Assembly (NCBI RefSeq): GCF_001570425.1
Contig: NZ_BCSX01000035.1
Location: 124,001 to 188,000, forward strand
Source: Mycolicibacterium brisbanense
GTDB lineage: Bacteria; Actinomycetota; Actinomycetes; Mycobacteriales; Mycobacteriaceae
DNA: 64,000 nt
Direction: 5' to 3'
Below are positions 1-7,690 of the stretch, one piece after another (position 1 is the stretch's first letter; the number at the start of each line of letters is the position of its first letter). Position numbers and translations under genes: made by a program. The notes below the pieces were generated by a model. The model saw only the letters and a program-made list of their open reading frames with translations, made no database searches and was not told where the DNA came from.

Positions 1-805
1 CGAACCGGGCGAGGCTGACCTGCAGTCCGGCGATGGCCCGACCGAACCAGGGGACGAGACGGACACTCCCGAGGATGAGACCGACGCCCACGAGGGCGAG
101 AAGTCCGAGGGCGACGCGGCCGTCGTGCAGACGACCGAAACCGACGAACCGGACGACGAACCTCTGATCGTCGCCGCCGGACTTGGCGTGGACGGCGAAC
201 ATGAGCCGCTGTTCTCGGGTGTCGATCTCGAGCTGACCCGGGGCTTTCACGCCATCCAGATGCCTGGTGGCTGGGGACAGACAGCGCTGCTGCTGACGTT
301 GGCCGGCCGGCTCAAGCCGACGCACGGCACGATCACGGTGTGCGGCGACACGCAGCCGCGGGCCATCCGCAAGCACTGCTCGATCGCGGCGTTCGACGAC
401 ATCGACGAGCTACCGGACTCGGTGACTGTGCAGACGGTTCTCGCCGAGCAGCGGCGCTGGCTGGCGCCGTGGTACTCGCAGGTGTCCGACCAGGCCGGAG
501 TAGTCGAACTGTCATTGGTGTTCGGCGACGTGCCGACGCCCTCGCCGAAGTCCTTCATCAGCGATCTGTCCGACCTGGAGATGTTCCTGCTGCGGGTCAC
601 CCTGTCGCTGTTCTCCAACCGGCCGATCCTCGTGGTCGGCGACCTTGAGCAGGTGCGCGACTACAACCGGCGCGCGACAGCGATCGAACGCCTGGCCGCC
701 ATCGCGACCAAACGCACCGTCGTGGTCGGCGTCACCAATCCGCTCGGCCCGGACGCCCCCGCCCACGACCTACACGATCACCGCATCCTGACCGGGAAGG
801 ACTGA
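1..805 (+). CDS. Degenerate ABC-type ATP-binding protein (5' end outside window)
   Basis: The reading frame is open from base 2, so the gene starts upstream of the window. The visible N-terminal part is a highly acidic Glu/Asp/Gly/Thr-rich segment. A domain shaped like an ABC transporter nucleotide-binding domain follows. The P-loop position reads GGWGQTAL and has no Walker A lysine. The signature position reads ISDLSDLE instead of LSGGQ. The Walker B position (ILVVGDLEQV) lacks the usual Asp-Glu pair. I infer a non-hydrolysing ATPase paralogue working with the membrane protein that starts 2 bases after its stop codon, probably as one export or envelope complex. The family assignment rests on fold-like sequence pattern only. 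Confidence 0.75.
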   Translation, partial: EPGEADLQSGDGPTEPGDETDTPEDETDAHEGEKSEGDAAVVQTTETDEPDDEPLIVAAGLGVDGEHEPLFSGVDLELTRGFHAIQMPGGWGQTALLLTLAGRLKPTHGTITVCGDTQPRAIRKHCSIAAFDDIDELPDSVTVQTVLAEQRRWLAPWYSQVSDQAGVVELSLVFGDVPTPSPKSFISDLSDLEMFLLRVTLSLFSNRPILVVGDLEQVRDYNRRATAIERLAAIATKRTVVVGVTNPLGPDAPAHDLHDHRILTGKD

Positions 806-807
806 CG

Positions 808-2766
808 ATGCTGGCTGGACTCGCACTCGGCTCGGAGATCAAGCGCTTCGGCCGCAGCCGAATGACCCGGCTGGCGATCATCGTGCTGATGCTGCTGCCC
901 CTGGTCTATGGCGCGCTCTACCTGTGGGCGTACTGGGATCCGTTCGGGCACGTCAACAAAATGCCTGTGGCGCTGGTCAATTCTGATCGCGGGACCGTGG
1001 TGTCCGGCGTGCAGGTGAAGGCAGGCGATGAGATCGCCAAGAGCCTGACCGACGATGCCAGCCTGGACTGGCACGTCGTCGATCTCGATGAGGCGCGCCA
1101 GGGCGTCGAGCACGGCAAGTACTACTTCATGCTGGAGTTGCCGCCGGACTTCAGCGAGGCGATCGCGTCCCCGGTGACCGGAGAACCCAAGCGGGCCAAT
1201 CTGATTGCCGTCTACAACGACGCCAACAACTACATCTCGTCGAGCATCGGCCGCACCGCCGTCGACCAGGTGCTCAACGCCGTCTCCACCCGGATCTCCG
1301 GCCAGGCCGTCAATCAGGTGCTCTCGGTGGTGGTTTCGTCCGGGGCGGGCATCAAGCAGGCCGCCGACGGTGCGCAGCAACTCGCCGACGGCGCGGTGAA
1401 GGTCGACGACGGCGCCGGTGAATTGTCGAACGGCCTGCACACCGCGCGGTCCGGGTCGGCGCAGGTCGCTTCGGGCGCCAAGCAGCTCTCCGATGGCATC
1501 ACCAAGGCCACCGACCCGCTGGTCACGGTGACCAAGGCGCTCTCCCAGATCGGCGGCAACACCGACCAGTTGCAGAAGGGTGCGACCGCCCTGCAGCAGG
1601 CCAACGAGCAGATCGGCGGGATCGCGACGGCGCAGGATGCCGCGGCGAACTCGCTGACCGCGGTGATCGACCAGCTGTCCGGAAGTCCGGATCCGTTGGC
1701 CAACAATGCCGCCGGTACCCTGCGCGGGATCCAGGACCAGCTGCGCGGGCATCAGTTCACGCCGCAGATCCGCCAGCAGCTCACCGACGCCGAGAATGCC
1801 GCGATCTCGATGACCACGGCGCTGCGCAATCCGGGCAGTCCGCTCAACTCCGCGCTCAATCAAGTCGGCAACACCGGCCAGGACCTCAACAACAAGCTGA
1901 CCCAACTGCGCAGCGGGGCGCAACAGCTATCGTCCGGCAGTGCCGAATTGGCCAGCGGTATCGCCAAACTCGATGACGGCGCCGTGCAGCTGAAGTCCGG
2001 CACCGCGCAACTGCGGTCAGGCTCGGCCGAGCTGGCGACCAAACTGGCGGAGGGGGCCAAGCAGGTGCCCGATTGGAGCACCCAGCAGAAGAACGCGATC
2101 GCCGACACCATCGGCGGCCCGGTCAATCTGGAAACCTCACACGAGAACGCCGCACCCAACTTCGGCACCGGGATGGCGCCGTTTTTCCTCACGCTGGCGC
2201 TGTTCTTCGGCGCGCTGGTGCTGTGGATGATCCTGAAGCCCTTGCAGACCCGGGCCGTCGCCGCCGAAGTGCTGGCGATCCGGGTCGTCCTCGCCAGCTA
2301 CCTGCCCGCGGCGATGATCGGGTTCTTCCAGGCCGTCATCCTGTACTGCGTGGTGCGGTTCGCGCTGGGCATGCACGCCGTGCACCCCTGGGCGATGCTC
2401 GGGTTCATGGTGTTGATCTCGTGTGCGTTCATTGCCGCCACCCAGGCGATCAACGCCCTCGTCGGGCCGGCTGTGGGCCGGGTGCTGGTGATGGCGCTGC
2501 TGATGCTGCAGCTGGTCAGCGCCGGCGGCATGTATCCCGTCGAGACCACGTCGAAGCCGTTCCAGGTGATCCACAAGTACGATCCGATGACCTACGGCGT
2601 CAACGGTTTACGGCAGCTGATCCTGGGCGGCATCGACTACCGGCTGTGGCAGGCGATCATCGCGCTGGTGATCATCTGGGCCGGGGCGGTGACGATCTCG
2701 TGCCTGTCCGCCAGGCGCGACCGGCTGTGGAACCTCAACAGGCTGATCCCGGCGATCAAGATGTGA
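808..2766 (+). CDS. YhgE/Pip-type membrane protein (ABC-2-like)
   Basis: 652 residues. There is one N-terminal membrane segment (about residues 20-40), a long extracytoplasmic region, and about five hydrophobic segments in the last 200 residues. The central region is full of repeats of the type L-x-D/S-G-A-x-Q-L, typical of YhgE/Pip (phage infection protein) family proteins and MmpL-adjacent exporters. The ATG lies 2 bases after the stop of the degenerate ATP-binding protein, so the two are translationally coupled. Function in mycobacteria is unclear: a transport or cell-envelope role is likely, and the substrate is unknown. The stop codon lies inside a short hairpin shared with the convergent dioxygenase gene. 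Confidence 0.85.
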   Translation: MLAGLALGSEIKRFGRSRMTRLAIIVLMLLPLVYGALYLWAYWDPFGHVNKMPVALVNSDRGTVVSGVQVKAGDEIAKSLTDDASLDWHVVDLDEARQGVEHGKYYFMLELPPDFSEAIASPVTGEPKRANLIAVYNDANNYISSSIGRTAVDQVLNAVSTRISGQAVNQVLSVVVSSGAGIKQAADGAQQLADGAVKVDDGAGELSNGLHTARSGSAQVASGAKQLSDGITKATDPLVTVTKALSQIGGNTDQLQKGATALQQANEQIGGIATAQDAAANSLTAVIDQLSGSPDPLANNAAGTLRGIQDQLRGHQFTPQIRQQLTDAENAAISMTTALRNPGSPLNSALNQVGNTGQDLNNKLTQLRSGAQQLSSGSAELASGIAKLDDGAVQLKSGTAQLRSGSAELATKLAEGAKQVPDWSTQQKNAIADTIGGPVNLETSHENAAPNFGTGMAPFFLTLALFFGALVLWMILKPLQTRAVAAEVLAIRVVLASYLPAAMIGFFQAVILYCVVRFALGMHAVHPWAMLGFMVLISCAFIAATQAINALVGPAVGRVLVMALLMLQLVSAGGMYPVETTSKPFQVIHKYDPMTYGVNGLRQLILGGIDYRLWQAIIALVIIWAGAVTISCLSARRDRLWNLNRLIPAIKM

Positions 2767-2779
2767 GCCGGTCGCTCAC
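2763..2779. terminator. Bidirectional hairpin holding both convergent stop codons
   Basis: GTGAGC and GCTCAC pair around a 5-base loop. The TGA of the YhgE/Pip gene (2764-2766) and the TGA of the minus-strand dioxygenase (2776-2778) sit symmetrically in the two arms. There is no U-tract, as is common for mycobacterial hairpin terminators. Confidence 0.5.
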
Positions 2780-3654
2780 GCCGCGCTGATCACCCGGCTC
2801 GGCCGGCCGTGCACGTCGACCGGTACATCGCCGGCCAGGGTGACGCGGTGCATGACGCGCCGTTGGTCGTCGTAGTCGTCGACCGCACGGTGCTGCGTGG
2901 CGCGGTTGTCCCAGATCGCCACGTCGCCCGGCGTCCAGTTCCATCGGACGGTGTTCTCCGGCGCGGTGATTCGGCGCTGCAGGAGCTCGAACAGCACGTG
3001 GGACTCGTGACTGTCGAGGCCGACGAACCCGCGCGCGAAATCGCCGGCGAGCAGCGTGCGTTCGCCGGTCTCGGGGTGCACCCGCACCACGGGGTGTTCG
3101 GTGCGGAAGTCGGGTTTCTCGAAGGCGGCGCGCATCAGCTGCTGGGCCTCGGTGCGTTGGACCGCCGGGGCGGCGGCGTAGTCGAAGCGGTTGGTGTGCA
3201 CCGCGCGCAGGTTCTCGGTCAGGTGCTTGAGGGGCTCGGGGAGCTGGTCGTAGGCAGCGGCGGTGGACGCCCACAGCGTGGATCCGCCGTACGACGGCAG
3301 CGTCACGGCACGCAGGACCGAGATCGCGGGGTAGTCCGGCACGAAGGTGACATCGGTGTGCCAGCGGGTGGCCTTGGCGTATTCGGAGTCGATCGGGGTG
3401 ATGATCGGGACGCCGTCCTGTTTGAGTGCGTGATGACCGATCGGGGTGCCCAGCAGGCGCGCGAAAGCGTGTTGCTCGTCATCGGTGAGGTGCTGCTGGT
3501 CGCCGAAGAAGATCACCTTGTGCTGCAACAGCGTGCGGCGGATCGCGGCGACGGTGTCGGCGTCGAGATCCCCGGCGAGCCGCACACCGTCGACGCGTGC
3601 GCCGATGCGGCTGCCCAGTTTTGTCACGGTGATACCGGTGGTGGCAATCGTCAT
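2776..3654 (-). CDS. Fe(II)/2-oxoglutarate sulfate-ester dioxygenase (Rv3406-like alkyl sulfatase)
   Basis: 292 residues from the ATG at 3654, chosen because AAAGGA lies 8-9 bases upstream. An in-frame ATG at 3684 has no such site. TauD/TfdA family: the iron-binding HxD is H99-T-D101 and the distal His lies in the segment Q-H-R-A-V-D-D. The C-terminal R-V-M-H-R contributes the 2-oxoglutarate-binding Arg. From memory the protein is very close to M. tuberculosis Rv3406, which cleaves alkyl sulfate esters oxidatively and also inactivates some carboxyquinoxaline DprE1 inhibitors. It is divergent from a TetR gene matching Rv3405c, the known repressor of Rv3406. Two operator-like palindromes lie between them. 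Confidence 0.93.
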   Translation of the reverse strand: MTIATTGITVTKLGSRIGARVDGVRLAGDLDADTVAAIRRTLLQHKVIFFGDQQHLTDDEQHAFARLLGTPIGHHALKQDGVPIITPIDSEYAKATRWHTDVTFVPDYPAISVLRAVTLPSYGGSTLWASTAAAYDQLPEPLKHLTENLRAVHTNRFDYAAAPAVQRTEAQQLMRAAFEKPDFRTEHPVVRVHPETGERTLLAGDFARGFVGLDSHESHVLFELLQRRITAPENTVRWNWTPGDVAIWDNRATQHRAVDDYDDQRRVMHRVTLAGDVPVDVHGRPSRVISAA

Positions 3655-3686
3655 GGTTGAGGTCCTTTGTCGCTGGTCGGCCAATG

Positions 3687-3704
3687 TGTAGTCGAATGAC
3701 TACA
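3687..3704. promoter_or_regulatory. Operator 1 for the Rv3405c-like TetR
   Basis: Perfect inverted repeat TGTAGTC-GAAT-GACTACA, 7-bp arms and 4-bp spacer, 33 bp upstream of the dioxygenase ATG. A second, near-identical copy lies 34 bp away. The size and shape are those of a TetR-family site. Confidence 0.8.
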
Positions 3705-3720
3705 GCTGGATGTGGGCTAG

Positions 3721-3738
3721 TGTAGCCAGGTGACTACA
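3721..3738. promoter_or_regulatory. Operator 2 for the Rv3405c-like TetR, overlapping its start codon
   Basis: TGTAGCC-AGGT-GACTACA has the same arms as operator 1 with one mismatch. It covers the GTG start at 3730 and the putative -10 element TAGTGT (3718-3723), so binding would block transcription of the regulator itself. The centre-to-centre distance to operator 1 is 34 bp, about three helical turns. Confidence 0.75.
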
Positions 3739-4302
3739 GATCCGCCAGTGGCCGAGCCTGGGACTTCCGCTCCCGTCGGTCGTGACGAGGTGGTGGCGGC
3801 AACGCTGGCCGCAGCGGCCGAACTCTTCGCCGAACGCGGCCCGGCCGCCACCTCCATCCGGGACATCGCTGCCCGCTCGCGGGTGAACCACGGGCTGGTC
3901 TACCGGCACTTCGGCACCAAGGAACGTCTGGTCGGGGCAGTGCTCGACCACCTGGGGGAGTCGCTGACCGTCCTGCTCGACGGTGGCGCGCCTGCCGGCG
4001 AGATCGAGCAGGCCATGGACCGGCATATGCGGGTCATGGCCCGCGCCCTGCTCGACGGGTATCCGGTGGGGCAGCTGCAGTCACATTTCCCCAACGTGGC
4101 CATGCTGGTGGATCGGGTGGTGCCGCGATTCGACGATGAGCAAGAGGGCCGGTTGGCCGCAGCGAATGCCGTTGCGCTCCAAATGGGTTGGCGCTTGTTC
4201 GAGCCGTTCCTGCGATCGGCCACGGGTCTCGAGGAGGTCGGCGAGGATGTGGTGCGTGGCGCCGTCGCCGCCCAGATCGGCCGGATGCTCACGCCGGAAT
4301 GA
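3730..4302 (+). CDS. TetR-family repressor (Rv3405c-like)
   Basis: 190 residues from a GTG. The N-terminal helix-turn-helix is clear (residues about 20-65: A-A-E-L-F-A-E-R-G-P then a V-N-H-G-L-V-Y-R-H-F recognition helix). The C-terminal ligand domain is divergent as usual. From memory it matches Rv3405c, whose loss derepresses Rv3406, and the gene arrangement is the same. A TAGTGT element 7 bases before the GTG and the absence of a Shine-Dalgarno sequence suggest a leaderless transcript. Autoregulation through operator 2 is expected. The inducer is unknown. Confidence 0.92.
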   Translation: MTTDPPVAEPGTSAPVGRDEVVAATLAAAAELFAERGPAATSIRDIAARSRVNHGLVYRHFGTKERLVGAVLDHLGESLTVLLDGGAPAGEIEQAMDRHMRVMARALLDGYPVGQLQSHFPNVAMLVDRVVPRFDDEQEGRLAAANAVALQMGWRLFEPFLRSATGLEEVGEDVVRGAVAAQIGRMLTPE

Positions 4303-4323
4303 GGGTCGGGGCACCTCAACTCC

Positions 4324-4338
4324 TAGACTGAGCCGGTG
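4324..4338 (+). promoter_or_regulatory. Putative leaderless promoter of guaA
   Basis: TAGACT (4324-4329) is a good mycobacterial -10 hexamer. It ends 6 bases before the GTG start at 4336, and there is no Shine-Dalgarno sequence. This places the predicted transcription start at or next to the start codon. Confidence 0.5.
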
Positions 4339-5895
4339 GCAGCAGAATCCCCCCGCCCCGTTCTCGTCGTCGACTTCGGCGCGCAGTACGCCCAGCTGAT
4401 CGCGCGGCGCGTTCGCGAGGCGCGGGTGTACTCAGAGGTCGTCCCGCACACCGCCAGCGTCGAGGAGATCAAGGCGCGCGATCCGCAGGCGATCGTGCTG
4501 TCCGGCGGGCCGGCCAGCGTGTACGCCGACGGTGCGCCGCGCCTGGACCCTGCGCTGTTCGACCTCGACGTGCCGGTGTTCGGTATCTGCTACGGGTTCC
4601 AGGCCATGGCGCAGGTGCTCGGCGGCACTGTCGAGCACACCGGGACCAGCGAGTACGGTCGCACCGAGCTGGCAGTGTCCGGCGGCGATCTGCATGCGGA
4701 CCTGCCCGCGACGCAGCCCGTGTGGATGAGCCACGGCGACGCCGTCACCTCCGCACCGGACGGATTCGACGTCATCGCCAGCAGCGCCGGGGCCCCGGTC
4801 GCCGGATTCGAGAACCGGGCCCGTCGGCTGGCGGGAGTGCAGTACCACCCCGAGGTGCTGCATTCGCCGCACGGGCAGCAGGTGCTGACGCGGTTCCTGC
4901 ACGAGTTCGCCGGCATCGGGCCGACCTGGACACCTGCCAACATCGCCGAGCAACTCATCGAGGCGGTGCGCGAGCAGATCGGTGACGGGCAGGCCATCTG
5001 CGGGCTGTCGGGCGGGGTCGACTCCGCGGTGGCCGCCGCGTTGGTGCAGCGTGCCATCGGTGACCGGCTCACATGTGTGTTCGTCGACCATGGCCTGCTG
5101 CGGGCCGGGGAGCGAGCCCAGGTCGAGCGCGACTTCGTCGCCGCCACCGGCGCCAAGCTCGTCACCGTCGACGCCGCCGACCGGTTCCTGCAAGCGTTGG
5201 GCGGGGTGACCAACCCCGAGGGCAAGCGCAAGATCATCGGCCGAGAATTCATCCGCGCCTTCGAGGGGGCAGTGCGTGACACGCTCGGCAGCTCCGAGGC
5301 CGAGATCGAATATCTGGTGCAGGGCACGCTGTATCCCGACGTCGTCGAATCCGGCGGCGGTACCGGCACGGCCAACATCAAGAGCCATCACAACGTGGGC
5401 GGCCTGCCCGACGATCTGAAGTTCAAACTCGTCGAGCCCCTGCGACTGTTGTTCAAGGACGAGGTGCGGGCCGTCGGCCGGGAACTCGGCCTACCGGAGG
5501 AAATCGTTGGGCGCCAACCCTTCCCAGGCCCCGGCCTGGGCATCCGCATCGTCGGCGAAGTGACCGCCAAGCGACTGGACACACTGCGGCGCGCCGATTC
5601 GATCGCCCGCGAGGAGCTCACGGCCGCCGGCCTGGATCAGCAGATCTGGCAGTGCCCGGTGGTGCTGCTCGCCGATGTCCGCTCGGTCGGTGTGCAGGGC
5701 GACGGGCGCACCTACGGCCACCCGATCGTGCTGCGTCCCGTCTCCAGTGAGGACGCCATGACGGCGGACTGGACCCGCGTGCCTTACGAAGTGCTGGAAC
5801 GGATTTCGACCCGCATCACCAACGAGGTGCCCGAGGTCAACCGCGTGGTGCTCGACGTCACGAGCAAGCCACCCGGCACCATCGAGTGGGAGTAG
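4336..5895 (+). CDS. guaA: GMP synthase (glutamine-hydrolysing)
   Basis: 519 residues, normal length. It converts XMP to GMP using ATP and glutamine, the last step of guanine nucleotide synthesis. The class I amidotransferase domain comes first, with nucleophile C85 in G-I-C-Y-G and the H171/E173 pair in Y-H-P-E. The ATP pyrophosphatase domain follows, with the PP-loop S225-G-G-V-D-S230. The C-terminal dimerisation domain ends in the usual K-P-P-G-T-I-E-W-E. The GTG start is set by family length and the -10 element just upstream. All catalytic residues are present. Confidence 0.98.
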   Translation: MAAESPRPVLVVDFGAQYAQLIARRVREARVYSEVVPHTASVEEIKARDPQAIVLSGGPASVYADGAPRLDPALFDLDVPVFGICYGFQAMAQVLGGTVEHTGTSEYGRTELAVSGGDLHADLPATQPVWMSHGDAVTSAPDGFDVIASSAGAPVAGFENRARRLAGVQYHPEVLHSPHGQQVLTRFLHEFAGIGPTWTPANIAEQLIEAVREQIGDGQAICGLSGGVDSAVAAALVQRAIGDRLTCVFVDHGLLRAGERAQVERDFVAATGAKLVTVDAADRFLQALGGVTNPEGKRKIIGREFIRAFEGAVRDTLGSSEAEIEYLVQGTLYPDVVESGGGTGTANIKSHHNVGGLPDDLKFKLVEPLRLLFKDEVRAVGRELGLPEEIVGRQPFPGPGLGIRIVGEVTAKRLDTLRRADSIAREELTAAGLDQQIWQCPVVLLADVRSVGVQGDGRTYGHPIVLRPVSSEDAMTADWTRVPYEVLERISTRITNEVPEVNRVVLDVTSKPPGTIEWE

Positions 5896-5919
5896 TAGTT
5901 CTTCCGCGACTTTCTTCCG

Positions 5920-5976
5920 CGAGCAGACGCGGAGGTTCGCGACACGCCGCTGTTTGGGGACCGCTAAGTCTGCTCG
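5920..5976. repeat. Intergenic imperfect dyad element after guaA
   Basis: CGAGCAGAC (5920-5928) is the exact reverse complement of GTCTGCTCG (5968-5976), with 39 bases between. Just before it, TTCTTCCGCGA occurs twice in tandem (starting near 5899 and 5912). The outer arms resemble a CGAGCAGACGC...GCGTCTGCTCG element I recall as common between mycobacterial genes. Its function, if any, is unknown. Confidence 0.35.
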
Positions 5977-5992
5977 GCAGTTAGTAGGCGAC

Positions 5993-6016
5993 CGTCTGGC
6001 ATTCACTCACCAGACG
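5993..6016. terminator. Hairpin between convergent guaA and lipoprotein gene
   Basis: CGTCTGG (5993-5999) pairs with CCAGACG (6010-6016) over a 10-base loop that contains the minus-strand stop codon (6007-6009). It is placed to end transcription from either side. Confidence 0.4.
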
Positions 6017-6717
6017 TAGGCGTCGGCGACCGGGGACAGGAAGAACCCGTAGCGCGCTCCGTCGCCCTGCTGTTCACAGGTCAGTGAGCCGTCGTCGCCG
6101 ACGGCGCAGGTCGCAACCGTCGACGACGGGTCGCCCCCTGGCGATGAACTGAGCTCGGCTCGGGACACGACGATCTTCTGCCCGGGGCCGAGAAGGTGAT
6201 AGCTCGCGGGATCGACCGGCTGTGATTTGAGGCCGACCAAATGCGTTTCGTACCGGTCGTTGAGCTTCGCCGGGTCGAGGTGGGCGAACGTCGAGAACAC
6301 GTGATGCGGCGGGGGTGTCACGCCGGGGTCTTTGGCGGGGTCGTCGGCGTCGTACCCCCACAGGCTCACGCCCGCGGTGTTCATCCCGGCCGGCATCGCC
6401 GGCGAATCTTCACTCCAGCAGTCGATCCCGAACGGTCCCGGCATGTTGTTGCCGGAAAGCTGTATGCGACAACGAATTCCGTTGTTCGTCTGCCACTGGG
6501 CAGCGCTCACGCCGTAGGATTGATACGTCGCGTAGTCGGCCAGGTTCACCGTCGAGAAGCGGTCGAAGTCGATGGTCGGCGCCGGGCGCCGCTCTATCGT
6601 GGCCTGCGGATGCCCGGTCGACGGCTGCGCGGAGGACGGACCGCCGCCGCATGCGACCACGCAGGCCACCGCGACCGCAATCATCGACGCTGCACGCGCC
6701 GCCGCCGAGACCACCAT
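6007..6717 (-). CDS. Predicted exported lipoprotein, unknown function
   Basis: 236 residues. The N-terminus has a short positive/hydrophobic stretch (A-S-M-I-A-V-A-V-A) followed by V-V-A-C, a plausible lipobox with C around residue 23. A Pro/Ser/Thr-rich linker comes next. The mature part has two Cys pairs (C-R-I-Q near a G-I-D-C-W, and C-A-V..C-E-Q) that could form disulfides outside the cytoplasm. It resembles the conserved secreted proteins of unknown function found across mycobacteria. It is convergent with guaA and shows no operon partner. No function is assigned. Confidence 0.75.
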   Translation of the reverse strand: MVVSAAARAASMIAVAVACVVACGGGPSSAQPSTGHPQATIERRPAPTIDFDRFSTVNLADYATYQSYGVSAAQWQTNNGIRCRIQLSGNNMPGPFGIDCWSEDSPAMPAGMNTAGVSLWGYDADDPAKDPGVTPPPHHVFSTFAHLDPAKLNDRYETHLVGLKSQPVDPASYHLLGPGQKIVVSRAELSSSPGGDPSSTVATCAVGDDGSLTCEQQGDGARYGFFLSPVADAYVW

Positions 6718-6772
6718 GAGACCGAGTCTAAGTAGCTCGGTGTGGTGGTCCGCGCGCCAATTTTGGCCGACT

Positions 6773-7690
6773 CTACGTCTGTTCGCCGGGGTTGGTGGCG
6801 GCCTTATCGACGTACTCGGTGAGCATCTGGCCGACGACGGATTCGATGGTCGATTCGATCGAGGCCGCCAGGGTGGCGCTGACGGCGGATACGGCCTGGG
6901 TGCGGAACCGCACCAGCATCGTGATCAGCTCGGCCACTTCGGTGTCCGGGGGCAGCGACTCACCGGGTTTGATCTTGTCGGCCACCTGATCGACGCCGGC
7001 ACGCACCAGGATCGAGCTGATCGCGTCGAGATGCGGCAGCACCTGTTCATGGACGTCGATCAACGTGCCGATGGGTACGCCGTACTGGCGGATCTCGTTG
7101 AAGGCCTCGATGAGCTTGGGCCGCAGGATGATTGCGTCTTCGTCATCGAGTTTGATCACCCCGATGGCAACCAGCCGGTCGAACGCCGCGGCATCGTCGA
7201 CCAGATGCTTCGCGTCGGCAACAGGCAGGCGTTCGGGTTTCTCGGCGCCCCAGTTGCCGACGATGGCGCTCTCCAAACCGAGCACATCGCCGATGTCCTT
7301 GCCCTGCTCCCATGCCGACAGCATCTCGTGGACGTGGGCGATGTTGTAGCCACGGTCGAGCATCGAGGTGATGAGCCGCAACCGGGTCAGGTGGGTGTCG
7401 TTGAACAGCGCGATGCGGCCCACCCGCAGCGGCGGATGCAGCAACCCGCGATCGCGGTACACGCGGATGTTGCGGGTGGTGGTCCCGGCCAGCCGGGCCA
7501 GCTCGTCGAGGCGATACTCGCCGGACGCCGCGACACCGTGCGGCTGTACCGCCGCATCGAACAATTGCGTGACGGCGTTCTCGACGACGTCACGCGAGCT
7601 GCGTCGGATCTGCCGAGGCGCCCGGCGCAGCCCGGTCAGGATGGCCGAGATCGCGCCGGCTTGCTGCCCGGACGGCTTGGCGGCTGCCAT
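6773..7690 (-). CDS. MerR-family transcriptional regulator
   Basis: 305 residues. A MerR-type winged helix lies at about residues 58-125 (Y-R-L-D-E-L-A-R-L-A-G-T-T-T-R-N-I-R-V-Y, then R-D-R-G-L-L). It is preceded by an unusual 55-residue N-terminal extension and followed by a 180-residue effector region without the metal-binding Cys of classical MerR proteins, so a small-molecule role is more likely. Its ATG overlaps the last base of the flavin monooxygenase stop codon (TGATG), so it is the last gene of the lipase / SDR / ferritin-like / monooxygenase operon and may control it. Confidence 0.88.
   Translation of the reverse strand: MAAAKPSGQQAGAISAILTGLRRAPRQIRRSSRDVVENAVTQLFDAAVQPHGVAASGEYRLDELARLAGTTTRNIRVYRDRGLLHPPLRVGRIALFNDTHLTRLRLITSMLDRGYNIAHVHEMLSAWEQGKDIGDVLGLESAIVGNWGAEKPERLPVADAKHLVDDAAAFDRLVAIGVIKLDDEDAIILRPKLIEAFNEIRQYGVPIGTLIDVHEQVLPHLDAISSILVRAGVDQVADKIKPGESLPPDTEVAELITMLVRFRTQAVSAVSATLAASIESTIESVVGQMLTEYVDKAATNPGEQT

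Noticed and set aside
778..1923. 381-codon minus-strand open frame inside the YhgE/Pip gene
   Set aside because: Shadow of the repeat-rich coding strand; no start signal or family pattern.
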